In this document: in pieces, positions 41,451 through 53,399 of the stretch | How positions within the stretch are numbered: position 1 is the first letter of the stretch | How the letters are laid out: every line of letters starts with the position of its first letter | Assembly: GCA_009760855.2 (NCBI GenBank) | Contig: WPIO01000006.1 | Span: 10,895,501-10,959,500 of the forward strand | Length of the DNA stretch: 64,000 nucleotides | Origin: Cristatella mucedo | Taxonomy: Eukaryota > Bryozoa > Phylactolaemata > Cristatellidae | Direction: 5' to 3' | Notes under the pieces: generated by a model | Databases searched by the model: none | What the model was told of the DNA's origin: nothing | The model's input: only the letters and a program-made list of their open reading frames with translations | Position numbers and translations under genes: made by a program

Positions 41451-42224
41451 TTTTACTTATTTTACTCAAGCTCACGGCTTTTTGCTGGCTATGGCTAAGC
41501 AGTGGTCGCAGGCAGGTGTCCTGGTAGCTCGACCTAGACTTGTGATAACCACTTTTATAATGGTGGCCCGGGCCGGCAGTGGTCTCGGATTGGTCATTCT
41601 GTACTCAGTGTCACCTGGCAAGTGTCAGTGGGCCGTCTGACATCACTGCCTGCTTTTGCAGTTCCTCCCGTGCAGACTTTCGCAAACCCAGCCTGGTTTA
41701 GCTCTAATGACGATCAGGTCTTTACCTTGCTCGGAGCAGCCAATCATGGGAAGGAAGACAGAAGGGTAGACAAGGTGGGAGGCTTCATTGGCACTGCTCT
41801 GATTCAGCTGCACTTGGGATTTAAGCAAGCAGGAGGCCAAACAACGATTTGAAACAGAGGCTGTGCTTCAAGAATTATGACGATTAAGGACAGTAATTCT
41901 CACAATCTTGGTGCAGCTTAAGCAGAGCAATTTCAGCCAGCCGTTCTACCTGCACAGACGTGCTCAGATCATTCATTGGACCATTCGGTAGAAAAGGCAC
42001 GTGGACTTGCTCCCTGGTGGGGGCCGATCGTATGAAAGCGGAAAGGCATGCATGGGTGGACGAGGTGAAAAGTTACGAATTCAGTCTGTCTCGGGAGTGA
42101 CAAGATTATAAGGCAAGCCTAGAGCAGTGCTCTGCGGTTCACGCCGGTGCTGCGGCTAGCAAGGTCCTATGGAACAAGTCAAAACTAGGCTGTCTTGGCA
42201 AAGCAAATTCGTACAAATCGGGGC

Positions 42225-42360
42225 ATTAGGGTACGGTTCGAGCACTTTCGGTCGCCGATCCCAATCCTGCAACTGCCTGCTGCAAGCAGAGTGATGGTGG
42301 CTATGGTTATCCTGCCTCTATACAAGTGTTGCTGAGTCAACTGATCTTTACTTTTACCTT
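42225..42360 (+). mobile_element. SINE family 2, decayed copy
   Basis: It shares gtacggttcgagca, gagtgatggtggctatggtt and the end acaagtgttgctgagtcaac with other family 2 copies. Confidence 0.6.
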
Positions 42361-42970
42361 TAACTTAGCAAGGACTTACTCATCTCCGACTAGGCTAGCG
42401 AGGGCTAAGGTGCATGACTCAAGACAGCTTTCCCTACTACACTCAAAGCAATGGTGCCTTTCGGGGAGCAAGATCAGCATGTCAAAGCCAAGATGTGACT
42501 GGATGCATTCAGTGTCATTGGCAGTACTTAGGGTCAGTGGCCTCTGCAATAGAAGGAACCGGGCACGCCGGGAAGGTGGAGGAGTGACTGAACAGATGAT
42601 GAATACATGAAATGATCACCCAACGAGAGACAGCCGTGCTCAAGCTGAGTTCTGCTTAACTAGCGATTCGAACAGGCTGGCACAACTGCAAGCACGAACG
42701 AACAAACCATAAACAAGCTCTGCCCTGTTGAATTAAGACATCAGTATGTCGGTAAGAGCGTGGTCTGGTCTGTAGGGGGAGGGGGAGAGGGGATCACACT
42801 TGAGCTACTGTAGGGCAGATGGAAAAAGCCTAAGAAAGGTAACTTAATTACGAAAGCAGTGCCTAGTCAGCAGGCCATCCAAGGTGTTGCATCAAACCAA
42901 GGTCAAGGTGAATTCATTTGCAGACCGAGTGCCAGCGGTGGGGTATACGGTTGGTCGGCTCGTGGGCTTG

Positions 42971-43057
42971 GTGGGCTCGTGGCATATGCAAAGCGCCTGA
43001 ATAAATATTCAGTTATCTTGGGGCACTATACAAATGAATTGTATTTATTTATTTATA
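42971..43057 (+). mobile_element. SINE family 1, partial plus-strand copy
   Basis: The hairpin tail aaagcgcctgaataaatatt...ggggcactatacaaatgaat is intact in outline, followed by TTTA repeats. Only a decayed tRNA part precedes it. Confidence 0.7.
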
Positions 43058-43090
43058 TTTAGCCTGGATTTTCCAGCTCCCAGTTAATAA

Positions 43091-43190
43091 TAATAATGAT
43101 AATAATATAAGACATATGTATACCTAGAGAACTAAATCTCTCTTTAGGCAATTTACATATGCTCTATGGGAAGCACACAAAGGAAAATCC
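43091..43190 (-). mobile_element. LINE family A tail fragment
   Basis: (AAT)n followed on the plus strand by agagaactaaatctctcttt, aggcaatttacatatgctct, then a reverse-complement match to the LINE 3' UTR start. Confidence 0.65.
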
Positions 43191-43223
43191 ACACAGACCC
43201 TGCAAGTATTGTGAGGAACAGGT

Positions 43224-43224
43224 G

Positions 43225-43276
<52 letters not shown>

Positions 43277-43333
43277 TATAGAGAGAGAGATAGAGAGAGA
43301 GATAGATAGATAGATATATAGATAGATATATAT
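43224..43333. repeat. (TA)n / (GATA)n compound microsatellite
   Basis: TA repeats pass into GA and GATA units, then directly into a SINE tail. Confidence 0.93.
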
Positions 43334-43360
43334 AAGTTCTCTTGGGGCGCCATACAAATG

Positions 43361-43366
<6 letters not shown>
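43333..43366 (+). mobile_element. SINE family 1 tail remnant
   Basis: Only aagttctcttggggcgccat and acaaatgaataat remain. It faces the next SINE tail-to-tail across an AT repeat. Confidence 0.75.
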
Positions 43367-43392
<26 letters not shown>

Positions 43393-43398
<6 letters not shown>

Positions 43399-43530
43399 CA
43401 TTTGTATGGCACCCCAAGAGAACTTAATCTCTATTCAGGCGCTTCACATATGCCGCGGGGCTCGAGCCCACGACCTCAGCCAGACCTTGTTCGGGGCGAG
43501 CACCTTAACAGCAGGACCAAACCAGCTCGG
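43393..43530 (-). mobile_element. SINE family 1, full-length minus-strand copy
   Basis: Reading on the minus strand: gagctggtttggtcctgctg, gtgctcgccccgaac, ggctcgagccccgcggcata, then aagcgcctgaatagagatta...ggggtgccatacaaatgaat. It matches the copies at 44.04 and 55.34 kb closely. Confidence 0.9.
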
Positions 43531-44040
43531 CAGGTGTGCTTATTACCAAAGTCGGGGGGGGGGGGTGTCGTGACGTCAGTTGGGAGTAAGCCCTAGGCTT
43601 TGGGAACATAAAAACACAAGTCGCGATCTCTTAAGGATAGAGCAGGTGGTATGATATCTAGCCTGATTGGGACGTAGTTTGTCTAGGTATGCTGGAGCAA
43701 GAGAATGAAAGGACCCAGAAGTGAGTGAGCTTGAAACCTTGAAGTCGAATTGACAGACGAAGCTGCCTACCTTGCAGCTAGCAACAGACAGAACTTGGGA
43801 TATTCAACACCAAGTCGCTTCGAGGACTTGTGCCAAGGTTGTGATGCACCAACTAGTGGCACGGCACGGTTATTTTTAGCCAGGTTTACGGCTCACACGT
43901 GCTTGGTTCAGCATCGAATGGCAGATGCAGATTTACCTATGGCCTGTGCTATTAGTCTAAACTCGACTGTAGATGACGAGATTAGCGGTTCCTGAGTTGC
44001 AGGTTATTTAGGAGCTTAAACAAGTAATCTAATCTCCGGA

Positions 44041-44173
44041 CAGCTGGTTTGGTCCAGTGGTTAAGGTGCTCGCCCCGAATAAGGTCTGGCTGAAGTCGAG
44101 GGCTCCAGCCTGAAGGCACATGTGAAGTGCCTGAATAGAGATTAAGTTCTCTTGGGGTGCTATATAAATGAAT

Positions 44174-44177
<4 letters not shown>
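44041..44177 (+). mobile_element. SINE family 1, full-length plus-strand copy
   Basis: It begins cagctggtttggtccagtgg (A box tggtccagtgg), has ggctccagcc in the B-box position, and ends in the hairpin tail and ataaatgaattata, followed directly by an AC microsatellite. Confidence 0.9.

Positions 44178-44235
<58 letters not shown>
44178..44235. repeat. (AC)n microsatellite at a SINE 3' end
   Basis: Fifty-eight bases of AC repeat begin at the end of the SINE tail. Confidence 0.97.
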
Positions 44236-44239
<4 letters not shown>

Positions 44240-44559
44240 TCAAGCACAGCTTTCCTACCTGTGCAGAGGAGGCCCACTAACTCTGCAGAAGTTAAAGAGA
44301 CAGCCAGATGCTGGGCACGGGCACTTGCTCCTGAGGTGTAGGCAGCATTGATCGGTGTCTTGTTCTTCTATCGGACCCGCAAGTATCGCTAGCCACTACC
44401 TGCGCTTCGAGGCTCCAGTTTCACCAGTACGAAGGTCATCGAAGGTCACGAAGTATCTGCTATCATCTGGCATCAGCTATACGCGCTGCTGCAAGACTAG
44501 TTCTGGAGCCACTCCACGACAGTTAACAATAACAATACCTGTACAGATAGCATACAAAC

Positions 44560-44830
44560 AAGAACATGGGGAGAAGGGAGAGACGATAGGAGGGGAGAGT
44601 CGAGAAGACAGTAGGTGATGGAGAAGGGAGAGGAGGGGAGATGAGGGGAGAGATGAAGGAGAAAGGATGGGAGAGAGAAGAGAGACGGGGAGAAGAGATG
44701 AGAGGAGAGAGGATGGGAGAGGAGGAGAGAGGAGGGGAGAGAGGAGGGGAGAGAAAGAGTGGGGGAGATGGAGATAGGGGGTGGAGGGAGCGGGAAAAGG
44801 GAGAGGGGGAGGAAAGAGCCACAGGGATTG
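44560..44830. repeat. Polypurine tract (GGGAGA-type)
   Basis: About 270 bases, nearly all A and G on the plus strand, with irregular GAGAGGAGGGGAGA units. All open frames through it are compositional. Confidence 0.9.
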
Positions 44831-46859
44831 TGAAAGAGACAGAAAAGAGAGAAGCACCAATTGGACCAGGTTGCAGCATCGTCCACATATACACAATCGT
44901 GAGCACACAACCTTCCTTTCGATACCCACATCTGGCCAGTTTCACGTGGATCCATCTACTAAACATGCACCCTCTGCACTGCAGATTACTAGCCTGCTCT
45001 ACTCAGCACTTCCTCGGAAGGCTTTCCCCTGCCCTTAAGAGCTTACGCCTGCGAATCAGTAGGCACAATCCTGGGCTGCCTTCCTCTGGCTCGGCCAGGT
45101 GACATTGAACTATGCCCCTACATTCGTAGAATGGGCTCACTGGAATTGTCGGCAGTGTCAGGCCCGGCTCCCTAATGTGATGTTAAACTGCAAGGTGGAA
45201 AGGCCAGCACCCTGTCATGGGTAATATCAACACTGTGATGCCTGCAGCCACATGCCACCTACATCACTGCTAATTAAGGGTGCTACTGTAGCTGTAGCTG
45301 CCCATGTCACTAACAGCAGCTCTCAGGGCCCCAGCCAGCAGCACCCATCAGCAGGCGCATGGTATCGCCACTGCAGACCGGTCGGCAGATAGGTCACTAG
45401 ATGGGCAGTAAACCAGGCGGCCGTGAGTACACGCAGGCTTGGCTGGCTGCAGCCACAAACGACCCGGTCGGGTTGGTCCTACACCGAAGCTAGTGAGACA
45501 AACGCAGCTGCAATGGGCTGCAGTGTAATTCTGCTGCTACGGCATATCTATTATCCAACATGAGCACAGACTACTTGTTGAGGCTTCTTTCATGTGGACA
45601 CGGGGTCGCGACTGGAGACAGGAAATCGTTACGGCAGCAGTCAGCAATGAAACGGGGCAGGCGCGTGTCTTGGCCGCTGACCATGTGCTTCAGCAGCGGC
45701 TGTTGAGCTGAGCAGCGGCTTAGCTGCTGCCAGTCGCCAATGAGGCACTGGAAACCGCATTTCCGCCTGTGCACTTGCAGTGGACTTCATCAAATGGGGC
45801 TGCAGTAGCTCAGCTAGCAATTAGCCATCTCAGCTGAGCTAAGATCAAGGCAACAGAAGAGGTCAGTCCGAGCGTATCTGCCGCCAGGCGAGTACTTGCC
45901 GTGTTGATTCAGCAGACACTAAACGGCCGACTGAGAAGACCTACGACCGGGAAGGGCTTGACCCCTTCTCCTCTGCAAGCAGCAAGCACTGCACATTTCC
46001 CTGCTGCTCTCGCATAGACAACAACGAGCATCTGTGCTGCAGCTGCTTTCGGTAGCAACAGGTGACCGTCGCCCTGCAGCCCTGCACGGGCTTCAGCGAG
46101 CAAGCCCGAGCAAGTTAGAGCAACGGATCGGCAGCAGGAGGGGGGCAGCAGGAGGGGGGCAGCAGGAGGGCAGCAGGAGGAGAAGGGGAGCTGTTCCGAG
46201 TGTACAAAATCGACAGGCCACTGTGAGCATAGCTAGAGGGAGGCGAGCATTTCCAATGGAATGGCTCTGCTCGAGTCACTACTCAAGCTTTCTGAATAAA
46301 TCTCTTCTGTGTATTCAACAACCTACTAGGAGGCATCTTTCGAGACAGATCGACAGTGAAAGAAAGATGGCTGGCTGGCTGGCTGGTAATTATATTCATC
46401 TGCCGAATCCAATCCAGGCTTACGAGTACCGGTCGAAAGAGGATGGATTCAAATGATTTGGAACACTTGCCCGGTGAAACATTAAAAATCTGATCCACAA
46501 CTTGTACCGAGTCAAATGAGACATAATTATTTACCGGAGCAGTGAGCAATTTACCGTGCAATCACTGCCATTGATGCCAATTTCCTCATTTGCCAAACCG
46601 ATTCTGTATCAGCAACCTGCTGATGCAAACTCGCAAAGTTACACAAGAATCACTCGAAGCCGCCCCTTTACCATCTGCAGGTTTCAATCATGCATCCTTT
46701 TGGCACAGAAAAGCAACGGCTTCCGAGCGAGAACATCTTCACAGCCATGCGAAATTTGAATTAGTAGGGGAAATGTTCCACAACCGTTCGATGCACACTA
46801 ACGTGTAACATATCGTGACTCAAAAGCCCAGGCCATCGGAAGGCACACTCTCGGAACCG

Positions 46860-46898
<39 letters not shown>

Positions 46899-47771
46899 TA
46901 TTATTATTTGCAAGTTCAAATACCTGCACAAGCATGGAAACAATACTACTAGGATGGGCTCAGGTTTACATAGGTATGCACAAACACGCACGCACAGGCA
47001 CGCACGCACGCACGTACACACACAAACACGTACATGTGAGTGTATGGCGTATGCATTCGGACAAAGCATTTTTTGCCCGGCTCGATAGTCAGTGGAACCA
47101 GATTGAAGCACCACTACGAAACTCGGCTACTTCGCCAGCCATCCGTTGTCCAAGTGTCTGCTCCCAACCGGCAGGCACAGCAGCAGCAGTGCAGACAGGG
47201 CAGCTGGTTTAAGCACTTGCACTCAAAGAACTGCTGCCGACCGAAGCAACACAGCAGTCTGCAGCCTGTCGGCGACCAATAGTTCGATGCCAAGGCAGTG
47301 ACCAGCCCTTACGGCAACAGCCACAATCCACCCCGTCCACCTAAAGTCACAGGATATGTGCTCATTTCATCTTTATTTCAGCTCAATCTCATCACCGGAT
47401 CTCCCGATTGCGATCCATACATATGCAGGCGTTAGCACTGTATATGCCCATAAATGACTCATTAGCAAAGCACTTGCACTCAACTTGGATTCCTCACTGA
47501 CACGGTTTGGCAACTTGAAGACACCTACCGTTAAGGATTTCCACGGGAAGACTAACACTCCACTCCACAATCCAGGTACTCCAGACTAACACTGAAACCC
47601 CCCTCACCAACGCGATTTGCTGATTGTAAATGCACTCTTTACATTCAAACTCCAATTTGCAGCCTAGTCGCAGCCTTTAGTGACTGCCTGTGTATCCACA
47701 CTACTGGTTCAACTACTAGTGGGTTTATTAGAGTCCGGGCGAGTTTGGTCAGTCAAACGCCAGCAGGCATC
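44831..47771. other. Upstream sequence, no gene recognised
   Basis: It contains a (GGCAGCAGGAGG)n minisatellite of about four units at 46131-46180 and a (CT)n array at 46862-46895. A possible tRNA-like A box (gcagtagctcagctagcaat) is at 45797. No exon recognised. Confidence 0.4.
46862..46895. repeat. (CT)n microsatellite
   Basis: Thirty-four bases of CT repeat. Confidence 0.95.
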
Positions 47772-47797
47772 GTAGGCATCGATGCATCGATGCCTAC
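47772..47797. repeat. 26-bp perfect palindrome
   Basis: The half-site is gtaggcatcgatg and the second half is its exact reverse complement with no spacer. It contains two ATCGAT sites. Confidence 0.95.
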
Positions 47798-47837
47798 AAT
47801 AACAAGAGAGTTCGAAAGTCCAGATAGCAATGATATT

Positions 47838-49420
47838 ATAACAATATTAGTTTGTTTGTATTGAGTCCTAAAAGAACTTAATCTCTATCCAGATGCTTTA
47901 CAGCTTGCTGCAAGGGCATCAATAGCTAAGAGTCAGTACCACGTAGGGTATAAAGTATGCAAAAGCAAACAGGTATTATGATTAGGCCACCATACCAAGT
48001 CAAATATGGCCATCGGCTACCAAAACACTCGTGGCCATCGGTTAGCAAGACCTCTGGTTAGTAACAGGCACTGAAATGTACTCACGCAAGTTACACCAGA
48101 ACAAAAACGACTATGCCACTGGGGTGCCGGGAACGGTGACCGGAACAGTCGCATCTTTAGCCGAGGCAATTAAGGATGCAAGTACATTGCAGGTAGAGAC
48201 CGTACCCAAAAGCCATTTCTAGAATTTTGGTGCAGACGAACTGGAGGCTCGACCACCATAAGATTACAATTTAATGTGCTAGGGAGGATCGGCAAGATGA
48301 CGAAGGAGCAAGGAGGTAGGAGAGGCAGGCTGGCTCTAGCGAGTGAAGTGACCTGTAAGCCAGACTGCTGAAGACCTAGAAATCGATTCGATGCTTGATA
48401 GGGAGCCAGTGAAGCTCAGACAGAAATTGTATGATGTGGCAGCTATGCCGTTAAGGACTGACCATGCGAGCAGCTGATTGTCGAACCAGTTGCAGACGAT
48501 TTAGGGCACAGGTCAGGATTCCTAAATAAAGGAAAAATTGCAACGATCTAGGCGAAAATGATGTAACAAACTAGTCTGGCTGTCACACTCTTATTTAAGT
48601 ATGCCCCGATTTTGGCGATCCTCCTAAGCTAAAAGTAGGCCGACTTGAAAGTGGTGGAAATGTGCTATCTAATGAGTCGTTTCGGAACAGTTCAGGCCTA
48701 CATTACCGGCCAGCATTTGGCTGACACTTGGTTTGCCCTAAGCTGCTACGTTGGTCTTACCATCGTCAAGCTGTAAGATGTTAGTAGCCATCCACACACG
48801 GTGAAGTCGATACAGGCAGCAGTGAAGGAGTTGAGTCCGAGCAAGTCGGATGAGGAGCCGTCGGAAGGGTCGGTGGCTAGCTAGAGCTGCTTGTCGTCGG
48901 CATGAGAATTCGAGCTCCAAGATTGTGTTTGGCAACGACGTCGTCCAGAGGACGAGTAAAGACATGATCAAATGATGGGGGCCTAAGGCCGAGCCCTGAG
49001 GTAGCCATTCATTCCCCCCACCCATACTTTAACAGCCCGTAGATGACCGACAGTCGTTTATATCTGCACCCTGACATCTCTCACTGTGGTAGGACCTCGA
49101 CCAGTTGAGCACGGCACCAGTGATAGTCGGAGACGTGTGGAGAGGGGCTACAGAAAGATCTGGCGATCAACAGTGTCAAAAACGGCCGACAGATCCAGGC
49201 GGCAGTACCAGCAGAGGGGCCCCACCCACCCAGATCAAGGCGGCAGTACCGGCAGGGAGGCCCCACCCAAATCGGCATTGTTTCGGAAGGTCATTCATTG
49301 TAAACCCGAAGCAGAGCCGGTTCCCGTGGTATCGCTACAGGTACTCGAAGCGACTGTGAGTGGAATTCACGTAACAGATGGTTAGGGGGCGCCTCGCTTC
49401 GTTGGATGCGACCTTAAGGC
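47838..49420 (-). mobile_element. L2-like LINE copy, decayed
   Basis: The 3' tail on the minus strand is aaagcatctggatagagatt, then aagttcttttaggactcaat and acaaacaaactaat. Upstream come C-terminal remnants, VWMATNILQLDDGKTN (about 48770), a LPQGSALGP motif in place of GVPQGSVLGP (about 49000) and an AVFDTVDRQIF-like piece near 49170-49200. A 39-41-bp tandem duplication lies inside it at 49190-49269. Its tail is closer to the SINE family 1 tail than the family A tail is. Confidence 0.75.
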
Positions 49421-49774
49421 AAAGCATCGCATCGCGTCCATCGCTCTCTTCTGCAGCTGCGAGCAGATGCTTCGAGTGCCAAATTCCCCCTCGCTCGGTA
49501 AGCCAGCATTTACAGCCTTGGGTGGCCGGGCATTCGGGCGGGCATTTGAAAATGATTCCTGCCGAATGACCTCAAGTCAGTCCCCCCCCCCCCGGCTGTC
49601 GGCTTCGACCAGAGGTGGAATCTCCGGCGGCAGATGCAGCGAAAGACTCCATTGTTGAGTCGGCTTGTGGGCATAAAGAGGTCAGCCATCGACCTCTACG
49701 CGACGACTACATCCTTCTGCAGCAGGGCGGTCGCCGAAATGGCGATACGCTGTTTGCCAGCCCGATCCACTCCA

Positions 49775-49860
49775 GCATATAAAGCGCCTAGACAGAGAGC
49801 TAGTCCTCTTTGGATCTTTTCATTACTATTATCATTATTATTATTATTATTACTATCGCC
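49775..49860 (+). mobile_element. LINE family A solo tail
   Basis: The tail ataaagcgcctagacagaga, gctagtcctctttggatct is followed by (ATT)n. The second stem half is eroded. Confidence 0.7.
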
Positions 49861-52211
49861 ATTACCGTTATCGCTGTTTACCCACTCCCTAGGGAAAGGC
49901 AGGAAAAGTCGTCAAAATGGCCCTCGGCGATTTCCGACCTCGCCCGACACTCTGCTGTGCATGCTGCTCGATCATTAGCCTTAGACTGCCACTTCTGAAG
50001 GCGGCTTCGACGCACTCATTCTCCACGTCTGCTACCGCCGCGCCCGTAATTTTATTCCGGCGATCTTTGGCGCCGGAGCAGTTGGCCGCGCAGAGCGGGC
50101 AACTGCTGACATTAGGCACGCTCTTTCAGCTCGGCCGCTGCCGCCGCTAAATGTTTCGCAAGAGCACCCGAGCACTCGGCCGCCGCTGCGCACGAACCGC
50201 GACCGGCAGAACTCCCAAGGCGTCGCCGCCGGGCCGTCAGGCGGCCCGGCGGCGACGCTCGCGCGCGCTCTCCCCGAGCCCCGCCGTAACGCTCTACTCA
50301 CCGCCAGCGGAGGCGAGCGTCGACCGTCGGGGTGCGCCGGCGGCGACAGCGGCGTCTGCCTAAAAACAAAGCTATCTGCGCTCGCAATCGGCCCGCGGTC
50401 TAGGGAGCGGCCGACTTCGCGCTACGACTTCGGTGGCCCAGCCGCCACCGGAGGTCCGCTCGCTCGCTCGCTCGTTCGCTCGCCCGTTCGTCCTACCGCT
50501 CGCCACGTGCTCTGAGCGAGAGCTGCGCGCGCCAGGCGCCTGCAGAATGACTGTGGGGCCGCCTAGCGAGCGACCACCCAGCCTCCCCCCCCCCTTACGA
50601 CGCCTTGATATCCGGAGCCACAGCCGCGCGGCACGGCGCGGCTTGACTGACACCGACACGCGGCTGCCTCGGCGTCGGCGGCAGCTGGCGCTGCGGCGCG
50701 TACGGCCGCCTCGCCGCGGCGGCAACTGGACGCACGCCCGTTGCGGCTGCCGCCAGCCTCGCGGGCTCCAGGCGCCCCCCCCCCCGCTGAGCGAAAAGGC
50801 TCCTACCGGCGTCGCGGCGTCTAGGCGGCTGGCGGAGCGCAGGCGCCGCTGGTCGGGGGCGCCGGACGGCGAGCTGCGAAAGAGACGCTGACCGCGGAAA
50901 TCGCCGCGCGCGACCGACTGACAGCCGCGACGGCCCTCCCTCCTTCCTTCCTCCCCCCCCCTTCTCTCGGCGCCGAGCTCGGCGCTCGCCGGTGCGGCGT
51001 CAGCGCGCGCGCGAAGGCGTCGAGAGCCGCCGGCGCTTACCGGGCGAACGAGGCGACGAAGGAAGAGCGGCTGGCGATCTCTGGACGGTGCGGTGGCTGC
51101 GGTGCGGAATTACTGCCACATTGTCGGCAGGGCTCGGATTACCGAGGGCTAAAGGTCAGGCAGCGTGCCGTCGGCGAGCGCGGATGCTATTCGAACCTTC
51201 GGATCGCGCTTGCGCGCCCGCGGTCGCGCCCGCCGCCGCCGCGCTACGTCGCCCGGGGCGCCCCTACGCCTCCTGGCGGGCGGCCGGCGAGCCGAACCGT
51301 CTTGCCAGCTGCCGCGGTCGGACGTCGCGCGCCCCGCCGCGCTGCGCCGCGCCACGGTCTCACCGCTTACCAGCGCCTCGAGCTTCGCCCTGGTCCATTC
51401 GGCCGATAGCGAGACGGTAGGGGGCGGCGGCGGCGGTAGGGGGAGGACGCCGAGGTGCCTCGCTCCGTTCGATCGGCTCGCGGCGGCGGTCTCTCTCACG
51501 CGCGCGTGCGCCCAACCCTCGGCGCCCTGCGGCAGCCCGACAGCGCGCGCGCGCGCGCCCACCCACCGGCGGCTGACGCGCGTCGGCTGCCGACGGGCGC
51601 CGCTAGGCCGCGCCGACGCTCTCGCACGCTCGGCCGCGAGATCAGTACGCTACGGCGAAGCGAGCCGGATGCTGACCGCGGTGCCACCTGCGCAGCTGGG
51701 CGACTTAAAACTCGATACTTATAACCTGCGTTTCGCCAGCACCGTTACTTGCTCTAGAGTGCCGACGCCTTCGTGCGCGCTCCTGACTCCGGCGGCGACG
51801 AGCGAGGAGTCTAGAGATATTACGAGGAATTACGGAAGTAACTGTCGGCCGCAGCGTCCGGTCTCAGCTCGTGCGAGTACTTATCTCGAGCTAGAACGAG
51901 CAGCGAGTTTCACCTTCGACTGCCGGTGTCAAGCTCTCTATCTAGAATCGCTCTGTTTCACAGCGCCGCTTAAAGGCGTCCGGAAGCGCCTTTTCCACGC
52001 ATTCTCGGCGCACTCGAGACGAGAGTATCTGCGGCAACGGTCGCCAGTTCTCCCGTGAGGCCGGCGGTCAATCCTAGCTCCGTGCGCACGCACACGAACG
52101 CAGGCGTGCACGCGAACTCGGACCTATCCGTGAGCACCCGCGGCCCGTCGCTTGCGGCCTGGACCCGGAGTCTCGTTCTGCGACTCGCGCTGGCTAGCCG
52201 CCGCCGCCGGT

Positions 52212-52568
52212 TGACGGACAGTGCGGTCCCAACGGACAATTGCCCCAACACAAAGCCGGAAATGAGAAAATCTCCGGTTCCGACGTGCTTTCGTCTGATA
52301 AGTTAAGTGCAATGATTCCAGAATGTATTAAAAAAACAATTTCTTAATAGCGCGGCCTCCTGCGTTCGTTTTGTCGTAATTATGCAAGTAGGAAAACGCG
52401 GACCACCCGTTAGCCTGGCAACGAATGCTAATATCTCAAAAACCACACCTTACTGCAATAATTGGGCTTAACTTTGCAGACGAAAGCTCGTCGGAGCCGG
52501 AGATTCTCTCACTTCCGGCTTTGTGGTGAGGCAATCGTCTGTAGGGGGGGGGGGGCAACTGTCCATCA
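52212..52568. mobile_element. Foldback (MITE-like) element with ~107-bp inverted arms
   Basis: The left arm 52212-52318 and the right arm 52458-52568 are imperfect reverse complements. The strongest part, acaaagccggaaatgagaaa then atctccggttccgacgtgct and ttcgtctgataagttaag, matches the reverse complement of the right arm at most positions. The 140-base centre is A/T-rich. The ends start tgacggacagt and tgatggacagt. No target-site duplication or transposase seen. Confidence 0.75.
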
Positions 52569-52849
52569 GTACGGGAAACCGTCGATCGGGACCGCGCGCG
52601 TCTCGATCTCGGCGGTCAACTCGACGCTGCCCATCCGACGGTCGGACTGACAGCGCCCTCGGCGCCCCGTGCACACTCTCCAGCAACGCCTTGCCGCCGG
52701 CGGACGCTTCGGCTGAGACGCTTCGGCTGAGACGCCGGCGGCGGCGTCCCACTCGCGCCCTCAGCGAGCGGACGCTCGACGGCGAAGCGCTGCGCGATGG
52801 AAAATAATCGTAAGAGCTCATTTACGACGGACCGTCGAGGTGGGATCGC

Positions 52850-52894
52850 CTGGCCGGCATACACGCAGCCTGGCCGGCATACACGCAGCCTGGC
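52850..52894. repeat. 20-bp tandem repeat
   Basis: The unit tggccggcatacacgcagcc occurs twice, followed by a partial third. Confidence 0.95.
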
Positions 52895-53399
52895 CTGCTG
52901 TTCGGATCGTCGCCGTACGCCGGCGTTTAGACGTCGGAGGTGCAAGGATCGGCGTCCGTAATGCGCACACGCGAAGGTCCGAGCCGCGCCGCCCCACCGA
53001 GCGCTAGCTAAACTGAACCGCTCGCTAACGCGCTCGCTGAGAGGCGAGATCCGCTTCCGGTGCGCCCCCACGAGGTCTAATGCGAAGTGCAGTGCATCTC
53101 GAGCGAAAGCGGAGAAGCGCACGGGAAAAGTAGGAGGACGGCGGACGGAGCGAGTGTCGAGGGCGGGCGCACGTGCAGGAAGGACGGCTGCGCCGGATGC
53201 GCTGGCTCTGACCCGGAGCGGTAGCGCGGTCGGGCCAAAGTCGACGGACGAGTTTGGCAATTGTCGATGGCAGTCTTAAGCGGCGACAGGAAGGTCCAGC
53301 TGAATTAGTGTTTCTGAGGACCGGCGAGCATTGTGGAGCTACTGCGTCGGTAGCCGTTACTGTTAGGCGAACTCTGCTGCAGCCAGCTTTTGAGGCCTG

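Larger units (their letters stand above)
50150..53270. promoter_or_regulatory. CpG-rich block, candidate promoter region
   Basis: Dense CG dinucleotides and high GC run for about 3 kb, unlike the rest of the window, interrupted only by the A/T-rich middle of a foldback element at 52.3-52.46 kb. Long open frames occur on both strands (for example 51165-52058 plus, 52616-53260 minus), as expected in GC-rich DNA; none has a recognisable motif. Its place, 33 kb upstream of the first GLI exon found, makes it a candidate for the GLI promoter or first exon, but orientation and target are inference. A separate gene is equally possible. Confidence 0.45.

Noticed and set aside
44041-44140. Possible tRNA gene (A box plus B-box-like sequence)
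   Set aside because: The A and B boxes belong to a SINE with a LINE-like tail; no tRNA cloverleaf can be completed.
44477-45102. Several 140-150-codon open frames on both strands
   Set aside because: They run through a polypurine tract, where stops are rare on one strand; composition only.
51165-52058. 297-codon plus-strand open frame in the CpG-rich block
   Set aside because: Arg/Ala/Ser-rich composition fits GC-rich DNA, equally long frames occur on the other strand, and no motif or splice context supports it.
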